From Owenia fusiformis (Eukaryota; Annelida; Polychaeta; Sabellida; Oweniidae): 64,000 nt of DNA. Within the stretch, counting starts at the first letter, position 1. Every line of letters begins with the position of its first letter. Where the stretch lies: positions 33,777,000 to 33,840,999 of the forward strand of contig CAIIXF020000003.1 in assembly GCA_903813345.2 (NCBI GenBank). The letters are read 5' to 3'. Shown here piece after piece: positions 33,270 to 46,367 of this stretch. The position numbers and the translations under genes were made by a program. The notes below the pieces were generated by a model. The model ran no database searches. It had not been told where the DNA came from and worked only from the letters and a program-made list of their open reading frames with translations.

Positions 33270-36200
33270 CATCAAATTTGTGGGTCCATAATTAATATAC
33301 CACTGACCAGAAGATGTGCTTCAGGATTTGCCAATGTAGTGTTCATTTTGTCATATGGAATTTTGGAATAAGACATAGAATAAGACATGGAATACCATAC
33401 CTGAAGACAGGACTTTTATATTAAAGGTATATACTTTACTGTTAAGTGGCAATACAAGATTTTCGTGCCCACTATAATTCTAGACAGAGCATAGTAATAG
33501 ACTGCAGCTTTATGTTTGACAAAGATGATAAGTGAGTCGAAGATGCACACCATATAATGGAATATACATGTACTAAACTTAGGTAACTGTCTCTGAAAAG
33601 TTAAAATCATATGTGAATGCAAGACCTCACTTTTTTGGAGGGGCTGCATGTACTTTCAAGGAGCTCATTTTTATTGCATTTTGAAAAAATGCTGAGTTGT
33701 CTTGGGCCGCTGGGTTGGAGGGTGTGGGGGTGGGAGTCACATAAATCTTGCCATCAAAATTTTTGTCTTGTCCTCATGACGACTTGTAGAGTTATTATTA
33801 AACAATAGTGAGTGTTCGAGAACAGAAATCATTTCTAGAACTTTAGTTTCTGAATCAGAAAATGTTTTTGAGATCATGTTGTATATATTTCCTATTCCCA
33901 TATTCCTAGGTGAAAATGAAATGTGTTTTGGTCATTGTGTTTGGGTATTTCATAGTGCATAAATCTGTAAATATTGGAAGGGAAATGTGCAATTTTCATA
34001 TCACAGCTTCAGAAGGTTGTAGGGGATAGATAGATCTGTTAATATATAAGGGTGTGAAGTATAGCTTCAAAAACCTGTTATACCAAGAGGAAGAGGGATA
34101 ACAAACTGTAATGTGCAATTCACTTCTAAGTACACATAGTTACTTAATATACTGCATTGAGATTATGTGGAAAGTACAACATTAGTTCTTAAGATTAAGA
34201 TCTGTTAATTTATTGGTTGTATGACTTCAAACAGCTGTTTAACACTGAAACATGCCAAGGGAGATACCTACCATATTAAGATGTGCAATTTTCTGATTAG
34301 CCAGTATACTGACACAGTTGATCAGGAGAATGTGACTATGTTCAGGCCCCTTAAGCCAGAGGGGGTTGGTGGGTTCAGGGGTTCATTCAAAATCATGCAT
34401 TTTGAGCACTTTTCAAGTGATTTTGGGTCAAATTTGAACCCAGCAGGAATTTTTAAAAAAACTGATCCCCCATTGGCAAAATCTGGCTACGGGCCTGATG
34501 CTAATGGTCATTTCATTTAACTGTATCCAGTGGCTTATTTGCCAAAGAACCTATCTAGTCATTAGTTCTGTAGGTTGTTTCCCTTATGTACTCCATCAGT
34601 ATGACATGCAACTTACACTGTATTCACTACTGGTATTCTTCTTAATGTAAGTGGATTATTACCACATAATTTTGCCAATGAAGGCTGGCAATGATGACGG
34701 GTGTAAGTAGTGTCACATGTCAAGCTGAATTTTGTGTTCACTTTTCATTGATGCAAGATATTGTATAGATAAAGAACATAGTGTGATGCGTTTAAACATA
34801 TATGATGTGTCACATGTACAATGCATTAAAGCATGCACAATACATGACAACATGTACAATGCATTAAGATTTGCATAATTAATCAGAATGTGTACACTGG
34901 ATTAAAACATATACAATGCATGACAACATGTATAATAATAGTGGATCAAAATCTACATTACAACATGTACAATGCAATGTTTATAAGACGATTGATGACC
35001 ACTGAACTATGTAGAATGTTTTTTTTTTACATAAATCAACGTTTTCATGATTTGATTTATCTTACCTCAATATATTTAAATCTTCATTTTGTAAAAGAAA
35101 GTCATTTTAAAAATATCTAGTCCTAAAATAAGGCAGATCAAAATTACTTAAAGAAAAATTTGGTATTTCTATTAAACCAATATATAATACGTAATTAATT
35201 CATTGATGGTGAAATTTCTAGTGATCTGATCGGCTTATTGGCCTCATAATTTAATATACTTGGTAACCCAAAAGTATGTCAACACTTATTCAACAATCTC
35301 TCTCTGTAAACCTACTTTTTGGCCACCCTGTATATCCTGTGTTTTTGTTATCTCATAGTTTACAGAAGAACCTGTATCACCAAATATCTCCATGTTTATA
35401 TTGTTCCATGTTCTTTTGTATTGGTCTGTTTAATGTTATTTACATATATTGTTAAGTGATTGCAACTTATGTAGTATATTTATGTAGTATTGTTTATCAC
35501 ATTTTGCTTTAAATATTTTTGTTGCAATATGAGGAATTAAAGCATAAAATATTTGTGTAATTTGAAAGGACTAAAATTGTTATAGATAACAAACGTGTCA
35601 TTTGTATTTTCTTTATTTTGGCCCATTTTGCTGGATGGTTGCCCACACTTGCCCAACACATTTCGTTAATTTCAAGTTATTAAGTTAGATTAATGAAAAG
35701 ATATAGACCATTAAAATACATGAATTTTCAATCATAACCCTCTTGTTGCCAAGCAACCTTTTGAAAATTTGTGTTTTTATTTCCATGAACACCGGATGAA
35801 TCTGTGTTAATGAGCTTGTTATTTTTAAGTTCTCTTCCAATAATGTAATTTGTATAACTATATTTATTGTTGTAAAACATCACACTTATTTTATATTTGA
35901 TTTAAAACTATATTTCCTAAAATACCTTATTTACACTGACATATTGTGACTAAATAAATAAACATTTGGAAACACACAAAACTGTCTTAATGTCTATTCT
36001 AATATTCTATCTTATATTTACTCGACATTCAAACAGTTAATGTTTCCATCTATAACTAGCTGAAATGATGGAGAATCCAAGGAACAGCATGGTGGAAAAT
36101 ACAACAAAGAACTTTTTTGGAAAATCCTTGCATTTTTCACCATATTGTTAGTTACTGTGCAGTATACAACATTTAACATCTTTGTTTGATGTGAACAGTT

Positions 36201-38810
36201 GTGTTCATTTGAACTCCAATCTGACAATTTCATCCAATCACAATACAAAGTGACTTCTGAATTCTCAGATTATTAAATTACTACCAATTTTGTACTTCTC
36301 TGATGCATCATTACACCGGAGGAGTACAAAATGGTTGCTTCAGTCTTTGAATTTTTCAAAATGGCTAAATAAAAAGTAATACTATCTTCACAAAGAAGTA
36401 GCGCATTTAGCAAGTGATTTCAAGAGGAGTACATTGTTTTATCCCGTATGCTATCTTTAGTACAACATAAAATATCTCAAACTAAGGTCTTTGCAAGTGC
36501 AATCCCCATTTTAAATGAATGAATTACTCATTTTCACTATAGCAATTTGTATTCCTCTTGAGCTAGTGTTTGTTGTTGTACAATAGAGTGTATTGCCACT
36601 TGTAACTTCACATAAATAAATATAGCACCGAACATTCCCAATAATAGATGTCCAGTAACATAATACTAATTAATGTAATAAATTCAACAGGGGAGGCCTA
36701 TCGTTCCCATAATTCCCTTAAATACTAGAAGAGACCCAGAGGCTCCATTCCCACGATTCTCTATTTACCATATAAGTGAGGAATGGATGTATGCCCTGCT
36801 TCTTTATGGTAAAATATAATACATATATCTCAAAAATAATTTTACATAAAAAACTATCCCAAGAACAAGTTTATACATTACAGAAAAACTAAATTTAGCG
36901 AATAGTTTGTTATGACCTTATATTTATAGCTGGAACAGAGCGGCAAGAAAAGCATTATCCAATGTAATAAACAATCTAAATATAAAGCTTTACTTTGGAA
37001 AGCACAATTGATAAAAATCTTTATTGCGCTTACATTTACATATATTTTTATAATGTAAAGCAATGTAAATAAATATTTTTGTATCGATAAAATTGACATA
37101 AAATAAGAACCGCTATATACATTTGTTCGTGAATAACTGATCACTATTTCATACTCAGTATCAACACTGTATTCTTATACACAAAGAAACCATTAGACCT
37201 TTTGTAAATGTTTTCAGAATTCTGGGTTATTCAATAACTATACAATACGAGAAGATACACTGATTCCACATTTATTGAACACCCCTCAATTCCAATATTT
37301 CCGTCAATGGAAATTTAAGCATTTTAAAATTTAAAATTATGTTACAATATAACAAATGCAATTTTAAATAAAATATTGAATGTACCTTTCTGATACAATG
37401 ATCAAATTCAATACTTTAAAATATAATTCCTTCACTGTTCATAAGTATAATATTAATAGTGATGAAGTTATATCTACACAATACACATTAAAATCACGAA
37501 CATAATAGTGTTTGGATGGATGGGTGAAATACCTACAAGTTATTAATATGTCATTACTCATTTAGAACTATTTCAAAATAGTTGCTATGAAGATTCTCAC
37601 ACCTCGTGGAAATCTTTTCAGCACCGCTTTCTCAAACTAATGATACAAATTCATTTACACTGCCTTTTTAAGCATTTCAGTTCTTATGTAACGCTATATG
37701 TCTGACTGCTCTTTGTTTATAATGTGACTTTTCTCACTCACTATTGCCCGTAATCTCTATCATCTGATGAGATCTAAATGGTCCGCATCTTCCGCATAAT
37801 TGTACATTTATTGTACACAATCATTTTCACTTTACACATTTATTGTCAGTGTACAAACTCATTGTACATGTTCATAAATTATCTCTGTAAATATCCCATG
37901 TCGATATTTCAGATCCATTGTACATGTCTATCTATCTATTGTATATGTTTATTGTACATGTTTACTATCCCATAGTACAAGATAAGATCAGTCATTGTTG
38001 AATTGTTGCAATGAATTGTCTATATCAACTATTTCATTATCTTGACTCAAGTCATATACAATTTTTGTACAATTTTATCCATAGCTTTGATTTCCATAAA
38101 TTGTGATGTTTGCAGGGTCTACAACTATAGATGTCACTGCATGCTCACATTATTGGTGGGAGATTTCAATTCAAATGAAATAACAGAATATGTTGAAATT
38201 ATGTACATGGTACATACACAAACACTGTACAACTAACTGTACATAACATACATGTCAACATGTACATAACATGTTAAGTACATACATGTCAATAACAATA
38301 CATTGCACAATACATTAATATTGTTACAGCCTCTTTTTAAGATTAACAATCTTATCATACTCATCCACTCATCCATAAGTAAGTTTAATTATCACCATAG
38401 CAACCTAATACAAGCTTAGTACTCCCTTTACATACATCGAGTTGCTATAGAGACTGTGTTAACAGCTGAAAGGTGAAAAAGATGCTATATACAGAGCAAC
38501 TCTAACATTGACACGTTTTAACTACATCTATGTATAACAATAACAAACAGGGCCATCTGGATCATATGCAGCTCTAAATCATGGGCCACACACATAAATG
38601 TGATTGATATTTCTCCTATACAGCTGTAGTTTTGTTTTCCCCTAAACTGCATACACTGTATCCATACTTTCTACAGCTGCAGATGCTAACTTCTTGCCAC
38701 AGATGTAGATCATATTTGGTGCACAAAGATGTTGATGAAATGTTTTCACATAACAGGTGTACATGGTACATTTGCCCCTAATATAGCCATATAGCATTAT
38801 TCTTTGTCGT
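33270..38810. other. Convergent 3' flanks of the MARVEL gene and MAF1
   Basis: No further gene is seen. The left part probably holds the MARVEL 3' UTR (a candidate AATAAA at 35953-35958; earlier variant hexamers exist, such as ATTAAA near 33420). The right part probably holds the MAF1 3' UTR on the minus strand, with a possible hexamer at 37948-37953. Other contents: the MITE at 34343-34497, a mariner-like end (ttttggccaccctgta, about 35318-35333), and tracts dense in TGTACA/ACATGT (about 34800-34985 and 37795-38300). Confidence 0.5.
34343..34497. mobile_element. CAGGCCCGTAGCC-family MITE, diverged copy
   Basis: The left end caggccccttaagccag is diverged; the right end ctggctacgggcctg is intact. 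Flanks atgtt and atgct match at 4 of 5 positions, in line with the 5-bp target duplication of the other copies. Confidence 0.75.
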
Positions 38811-41800
38811 CTAATAAACATCTTCCTCTATGCTGCAATAACACAACACAATGCACATTTTAAGCATTATACCATATTCACTCTGTTTTACTTTTCTAGG
38901 TTAACTCCAAATTAATAAGCAACTGAGGTCATTATTTTGCTCTCAATAGACCTCTCTATTATTTACATATTTCTAATACAAGTAAATCAAAATAGACAGA
39001 TAACAAAAGTCCTCCTTGTAATGGTCTCATTTTATAGTTTGATTGCATAAACATACAACCAACCATGAAGCTTTAACCATAGTATTTTAGTCCTGAGACA
39101 TATGTATGTATGACTGTAAGAAGAGGGGTGCTCATGCATTGAATTTGAGCTCCTGCCTCTCTAACACAACATTTTCACCATATATAGAGAAACAGAAAAA
39201 TAAACATGCTAGAATCTTACCAATCATCATCCTCCATGTCCATGCTTAGATCATTCCCCAGCCCACTGTCAGAATAGTTAGAGAGGGCACTGCAAGGAGA
39301 GACAAATTATTAAATACAGGGTGGGCCAAAAAAAACAATACCCAACTTTAAATCAGAATGAAAACAGCTATGTTCAATATTATACATTGATTTATATATC
39401 ATTTTAAAGGTAATCCATTTTCGAACAATTTGGTATATAACACTATGTCATGAAATCCATATTTAAGTTTTATTATGCTTATTTGGGAGGCCGGGTCGGT
39501 ATTTAAGGTATCCAGATTTTAGGGAGAAAATAGTAAATCTGCGGAATAATGTTAATTTTTTATTTATTTATAGAATATCATTTTGTTAGGTGAATACATC
39601 CATGTATATTTGCATAGTTGTGTGACTTAACTTATTGTATATGAATTTTAGTGTTGTTTATTATCAATAAGTACTCAAATGGGGGTCTGTTAAAATACAT
39701 TAAACGTATATGGGACGAGGATTTTATTTTCCAACAAGACATTGCCTCGAAGCATAGAGACATTGGCATTTCTTTGCAAACAAGGTGTCAATTTGATTGA
39801 TCTTGATGCTTGGCCACCCAACAGCCTCGATGCTAATGTGTTTGATTACCATTCATTCCATTCATCTCAAGGAAATGGTACAATCAAAAGCATTGATGAG
39901 ATGAAACAGAATCCTAAAGTGCTGAAATGAATTGCAACAGAAATCTCTCAATAAGGCTATTGATACATTGCGCTACCACTTGAAGCTTATTGTTGATGCT
40001 GAGGGGAGGGTGTGGGGTATATTGAGCAATTGTAAAAATTGTTTAAATAAATAAAGTGTAAAATCTTATTAAACAACACTGGAATTCATAAACAATAAAT
40101 TTAGTCACACAATGATGCAAATATCAATATCCAAGCATGTATTCACCTTACAAAAGAATGATATTTTATAAAAAAAAATTAGCAGAATTCCGCAGATTTA
40201 CTTTTTTCTCCCTTAAATCTGGAGACCTTAAATAGCAACCCGGCCTCCCAAATAAGTATAATAAAACTTCACTTTTGATTTCATGACATATTGTTATATA
40301 CCAAATGTTTAGAATTGTATAACCTTTAAAATGATATGTAAGTCAATGTACCATATTGAATCTAACTATTTTTATCCTGAATTGAAGTTGGGTATTGTTT
40401 TTTTTGGCCCACCCTGTAAATAATATTTTCTAAGTTTCATATGTTGACTCAGCTTGAAGGAGGGGTAGTTTTTACATTCTTACATGTTATAACATGGCTA
40501 GGATCATCTTAATTATCCTGTCTTAATTTTCTTTGTAAGTCATTAATAGTCCTATTTAAATTTGATTGAGATTTAGATTGAGAAAGGTCATGTTATGAGA
40601 ACTGTTTGTTAAAGATTACGAATGTACAAAGTATATCAATTGAATATCAAACATTTGAAAATGTAAGGACTATTATAAGTGATATAAATATTCACACTCT
40701 CAAGTACCTGGAAGCCCTGCATGTGAAGAAAACAATTCGCTTCATTTTTTTGTTGTAGAAGAAATAGTTGAAAGCCCATATGGAGCCATCTTCCCCATAA
40801 GGATCAGACGCCAAGTCAGGGTTGTAACTGAAACAAATAGTCATACAATAATTAAATTTGAGACTTATTCAAAGAATTCAGAACTTTGATATATTTATGA
40901 TGTTTTTTTTATACTTTAAGGTTTTCGGGCAATTTCAGAAATCTTGAGAAAAGGTTTACGGAAATCATGTTAATTTCATTATATATGAATATATATTTTG
41001 AGAAAGCAGGAAAAAATATGGTATTGGCAGTTCTTTTGCAATATGTCACTCACCTATACACGTCGCATTCCACTAATGAGATTTCCTCATCCAGTGTGGC
41101 CCAGAACTGCGGCTTGAGGGTGTTAAATGATTCACCCCCTGTGGCAAACAGTTGATTATCTATGGAGTTCACCACCCACTGCAAAAATCAAATAGGTCAA
41201 CATTACTTATGTATTCATGTGTGAATTCATGAATACATCCAACAGTGATTTCCCCTGAGTATTAAAGCAACAAGGTACATCACATAGGCAACACATTCAC
41301 ACCTTCAATCTAATTGATGTTATAAAGCAATGAATTGCGACTTTGGAGGTGATTGCGGGAAATTATTTTAAAAAATTGATGTTTTAATAATCTTCAAATG
41401 ACTCTACCTGTACACTGGGCTCTTTGCTGAATTCTGAACTTTTGGCTCTACTGAAATCATAGTCAGGGTTGAATGATGCATTGAGGGTGCCAATCAGATA
41501 GAACAGAGTTTTAGTACTGATTGTGTCACATAGGGGGCTCTTATCTTCATCACTAAAACTGCGGCTGTATGCTCTGAAAATACAAGTTGATTCACTATGT
41601 AGTTGATGCACTATATATTAAATTCATGAGTGATAATTAGACACAAAATAACTACATGTCAATGGTTTATTACAACTTGAATTTGCATATAAACATTATG
41701 TACTCGTATAATTTAAAATTGAACTTTGAAGCCACTTCATAGAAAATTAGGATTATAAACTGATTCAGCGACTCCTTACTGCAAAATATAATCATAAATT

Positions 41801-44351
41801 TTACAATTTAAAGCAGTCTGTCTGGTGTGAAATTAGCTAAAAGTGTTCATATTCTTCATCAAAAGAACTTCACACTGAAGGTTCTAATAACATATATAGA
41901 AGTGAATGAAACGTGAAAAACAGGATTTCAATACATTGTTATTTATTCGCTTCAGACATTAAATCATATAACAAAGAGGTGCCAGCATAAAACTGACTGA
42001 AATGCTCAAACTCTTGGGGAATTCTGAGTATTTACCACAATATTATAACCCCCGAAATGTATTTTATGTTTTCTCAGTGAATGAACACCAAAACACATTA
42101 GAATTCTATTTTCAAATATTGAATTAAATTTCTGAAATTTCTTAACCAACTCACCTTGATGGACTGAGTGATAAAGTGCTTTGTGGAGGCGACAAGGCCT
42201 GCAGGTCATTGGGGGCTAGACCATCCTCAGACTGTATCATTTTGAACAGCTTCTTGTCATTACCTGCCATCTTGCAGGAGTAGCTCTCAACCCTGGAAAA
42301 AAATAAAATGTTTTTTAAATGTTCATAAATTATAACCTCAGGAGATAATAATACAAGTATAAGGAATAAATTATTACACAGAAAATATGAGGAAGAGCTC
42401 TCTGTATATAACATAGCCGAAACCAGGCTTTGTTGAGAGGCATTCATTGAGAGGTATTTCCTAACTAGGTCCGGTTTTATATAAGAATGTGGAAAACTGA
42501 GAGGTAAAAATTAACTATGTTGACAATTCTAGTATCACTAATTTAGATTTGAATTCCCGAAAATGTTGAATACAGTGATAAGATGGATGGCCTACTTGAC
42601 TTGAAGCCAGGAGATGAACAGTAACCAAATTACAACATGACAGGTGATCCAGGTGTTATAATAAGACCCTCCAGCCATACATGTAATTATCAACAACAAG
42701 CCAGGCATTTAATTGATATTAACATATGGTTTTAACACCCCTGTAAGTGTAAAGGATTTGATTTTACATATGATGACAGGAGTTGAAACTTGCAATTTGC
42801 CAAAGTAGTCTAGTTATAAATTTCTACCATTTTTATTATTTATTTATTTACCAATTTATAATTTTTACCATTAGTGATTTGTGCTAATTGTCTTGGAATA
42901 ATCTCATGATATTACTAAAAAAAATATATGGTTACCCTATTCTATGCTTAAAACAATCATCTCATTTATTCATTTGAGACAATACATGAAATTCTGAACA
43001 AATAATGTTCAATTTCTAAATCATCATTATATTCTAGGCAGTGAATCTTGAATTGATACAAGTCTGTGGTTTGAATACACTTAAGTTGTTACCAAAGCAA
43101 GCAAGTAACTTTTGGGAGTTATTTTGGCACCAGGTAAATATACAAGTTCCAAGGCCTTGATGGTGTATTTGTAGAAAACAGATGTCAGATTTTGCTTCAC
43201 AGGTGGTTACATTAGCCACATGTTGCCTTCAATTCCTCCAGCATAACCAAGTTTATGAGTCAGTTTTTCTTGTTTTTATTTATTTTTTAGCTGGAGTCAC
43301 TCAGTAATTTACTATGAATTAATAAATATTCAACTTAACCTGATTTGCCACCTTGATGTATAAGTTCAATAATAACAACATTTTCCTATATGAGTATTCA
43401 ATGAAGCACTTTGTGATTGACTGAACTTAAAAAATGATAAACAGAATGTTTTATAATGATTATAACATTACTTGCAAGAAGAAGGGTACTAGGGTAGCCA
43501 GTCAGTGAGAAAACTTAAGTGAACTTTCATACCAGATAAACAAGTGATAAATTATACACTTTACACTGTATATGTAGAGCATGTCATGCTGCTTTAACCT
43601 TGATGAACATAAAAATTATACAGATTAAGCAGAGCAGAGTAATCTAAATTGTCAAGTTTATCGCTACAGCTTGCTACTTTAATAGTGGTTGCCAAATAAA
43701 TATTTATCAAATAAACATGATAAAAATTATATATCTAGAGACAGAACCCTGGGGAGGGGTTGAGCTGAGCTCTAGTTTACTAACGACAAGGAACCGCATG
43801 TCAAAATTAATATGATGAGTCGAGGTCTGTTGTGATACATCTTATCTTCTTTTTAGTTGTCTGACCATCAGACAATTTACACATCCATTTTCTTGTTTCA
43901 CTTCTAGCATTATTTAGCACTAAGTTCTAGATGCAAAACTGAAAACTTTGATTTTTACTACCAGTATTTTGAGCAGTCAAAATCCTGTAGCTATTTCCTT
44001 AGAAAACTAATACAGGATTATCAAAACCTTTGAATTATTATGTTTAATTAAACTTAGTAAAGTAAACCTGTTCTGCCTTAGAGTACATGGAGGTAGCAAA
44101 AAATCACTGTATATACGGTCAAATTTGATAATTTACTATCAGGGACTTGAATTTCTGAAATAAAGTCTGTGGTGATTGATTCAAGACAGTCCATGAATTA
44201 ATAGGTAGACAACACAGTACTGAGTAGTTATATATTTTTGGAGAGATGGTATATTTGTAACTCACCTGCCATCTATCCTGCTCTGATCATTTGCCTGTGT
44301 AGATAACGCCATATTCAACGCCTCAAACTTTGAATTTTCCAGCAGCTTCAT
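38811..44351 (-). CDS. MAF1: Repressor of RNA polymerase III transcription MAF1
   Basis: MAF1 binds Pol III and blocks tRNA and 5S transcription when TOR signalling is low. Exons in coding order: 44266-44351, 42155-42292, 41408-41573, 41054-41178, 40708-40827, 39221-39289, 38811-38832; phases agree, 726 nt, 241 residues. The start [12 protein letters not shown] and the motifs [18 protein letters not shown] (28-45), [20 protein letters not shown] (about 93-112) and [20 protein letters not shown] then [18 protein letters not shown] (about 171-208) match human MAF1 block by block. The SP motifs in [14 protein letters not shown] correspond to the region phosphorylated by mTORC1 in human MAF1. The acidic tail ([17 protein letters not shown]) is shorter than in vertebrates and its last seven residues come from a 22-nt terminal coding exon. 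A mariner-type element sits in the intron before exon 39221-39289. Confidence 0.97.
39317..40416. mobile_element. Tc1/mariner-type transposon with long inverted ends, decayed
   Basis: A 1,100-bp element with TA on both sides. The ends read cagggtgggccaaaaaaaac and its complement, and the inverted similarity runs on for about 250 bases, including ggaggccgggt, agtaaatctgcgg and tatttgggaggccgg. The interior holds a short decayed transposase piece on the plus strand: FQQDIASKH near 39730 and, in a shifted frame, [17 protein letters not shown] near 39800, the DDE-superfamily words FQQD and WPPNSPDLNPxDY. Most of a normal transposase is missing, so it could move only with help. A single end of the same family is at 58562-58723. 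Confidence 0.88.
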
Positions 44352-46367
44352 ATTGCTTTGTTAGTTTGTATGAGAACAGAACAGTGTTTTTCTTCGAAGA
44401 CGTATAAGATCAGGAACTATACCAAGTATAACTATATGACTAGAATCTGTTGGATGGTATTTTTTAATAAAATGGACATAAGCTGCTGTGGCTGTGGAAT
44501 TTATTTTGAAGTAGGGGATCTTTAGGCTATTGCGTAACCTCTAGAGAATCTATTGTGTCGGCCGACAAATCAAATCTGTAATACTAGAGTTTAGAGTTCT
44601 TAAAATACTTTTGGGATGCTGAAAAAGAGCTTTGGGAAGTCCTGCTAGTGGTGATCTAACTGTATCATTCATTGGATAACGTTCTCCTTCAAAATCCTGC
44701 CACAGCATTTTTCAATGTCAAAAATTTTTGAAAAAAATTATTGCAAAAATCAGTATTTTTTTACTTCTAGTCGTGGCTCTTATGTTGACTTTTCTGCTAC
44801 TTTCTTCCGTCCTAATTATACCGACAATATTGATCAATATATCCTCATCCGTTCGATGGCTGATTTTGTATCTAAATACGTTAATTCCTTGGTTTTGTTG
44901 ACAGATTTGCAACTATATTTTGAACTTTTGTTTACTTCCTGATTACATCCGGGCTTTTAATAGATCAGGTTTGAAAAACTAATATCACTAATAGTTATAG
45001 CAAAATCAGTTCTTATTTTTTAATAATATTAATAAATAATTAATAATAAATTGCTTTCAGAATTGAGTTTTGTAGCATTAGCTATATCTATGTAGAAATA
45101 ACTAAAAGACAAACGAAACATTGTAAAAGTAAGAAAATCATAGAATGAGGATGATAGGTCGCAAAATATCAATCAATGAATTCCAATTTTTCACTGATAG
45201 GTGGCAGGGCATGTGAAGAGGTCAAGGACGTTTAGAAATTAACCAGCTGAACTTTTAACTTAAGGTCAGGGTGCATGATGGGAAATTTTCTGCATTCCTC
45301 AATTGAGTCACATGTTATTTTTCAAACAAGAATCACTCCTTCCCTTCATTGTCTATATCTTCCAGTTTTGCACAAAGAGTGCACTTATGTGCCTAGAAAA
45401 GACTTGTGAGAAGAATGTTTTGATAAAGTGTATAAAAAACGAGAAAATTCAGTGAAAAAAATCAGAAAATTTTCAGAAATTTTTTTCACTGAATTTTCTC
45501 ATTTTTTATACATTTTACAAAACAAACCTTCTCACAATGCTTTTCTAGGCACAGAAGTGCACTCTTTGTGCAAACTTGGAAGATGTAGACAATGTGGGGA
45601 AGGAGTTATTCATGTTTGAAAAATAACATGTGACTCAATTGAGGAATGCAGAAAATTTCCCAACATGCACCCTGTCCTTAAGGAATAAACAAACGAATAA
45701 TAGGTAAATGAACACATTTACAAAATAATAATGGCAATTTAACATAATAAAACTTATAGTAAGTATCACAAGGTTTAATTAGACTTATAGATTGATAAAA
45801 CATATGGCCTTGTTAGCAAGTGAACTTGTCTTCAATTTTTGAACTTTTTTTGAAAATTTATTCTCATTCTGTAGCCTTGTTTTTATCACATGATGACTCA
45901 TGGTCAATAGGCTACAAGGCCTGTCCAAGAGTGAGGTTGCATGTAGCATTGGCTTTCATGAGAGCCCTGGCTGTAGTCTCTAGTTCCAGTAATTATCCAT
46001 GACAAAGGTTATTTTGTAATAAAAGTGTTGTTTCTGTAAAACTCTTTTGATTTGTACTTGTAGGTTGCGTCCCCAGGGTTTTACTAACTTTGTCATCCAG
46101 GTTTACAGTTCTGGTTTCTCAATGTGCAGCGAATTATGTCCCCGTGACACATCCCAAGTATACAAAGGACTTACAGAGTTTATCTCAAAAACGACATAAA
46201 CAAACAGCATGTGTCTCTTACAAAACTATTGTTTATCTGGTAATTTGTTGATATGCATATAGTGTACATAATACAGACATATATGTGGCCTAAACATTAA
46301 ATTTTATCATAGATGAAATCTGAAATATAGTCACATATGCTGAAGTGATTTCCTACAACAGTTAGAA
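44352..46367. other. Divergent intergenic region between MAF1 and SNX16
   Basis: Holds the promoters and 5' UTRs of both genes and a fold-back element (45264-45677). The frames at 44715-44942 and 45428-45619 are not supported as genes. No exon of SNX16 upstream of its start codon can be placed with confidence. Confidence 0.5.
45264..45677. mobile_element. Fold-back MITE flanked by TTAA
   Basis: Almost the whole element is two arms of about 200 bases (45264-45470 and 45475-45677) that are inverted copies, for example ctcaattgagtcacatgtta against taacatgtgactcaattgag. TTAA lies on both sides (45260-45263 and 45678-45681), as in piggyBac-type target duplications. Arms differ at scattered positions, so it is not brand new. 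It lies about 0.7 kb upstream of the SNX16 start codon. Family assignment rests on the TTAA alone. Confidence 0.75.
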
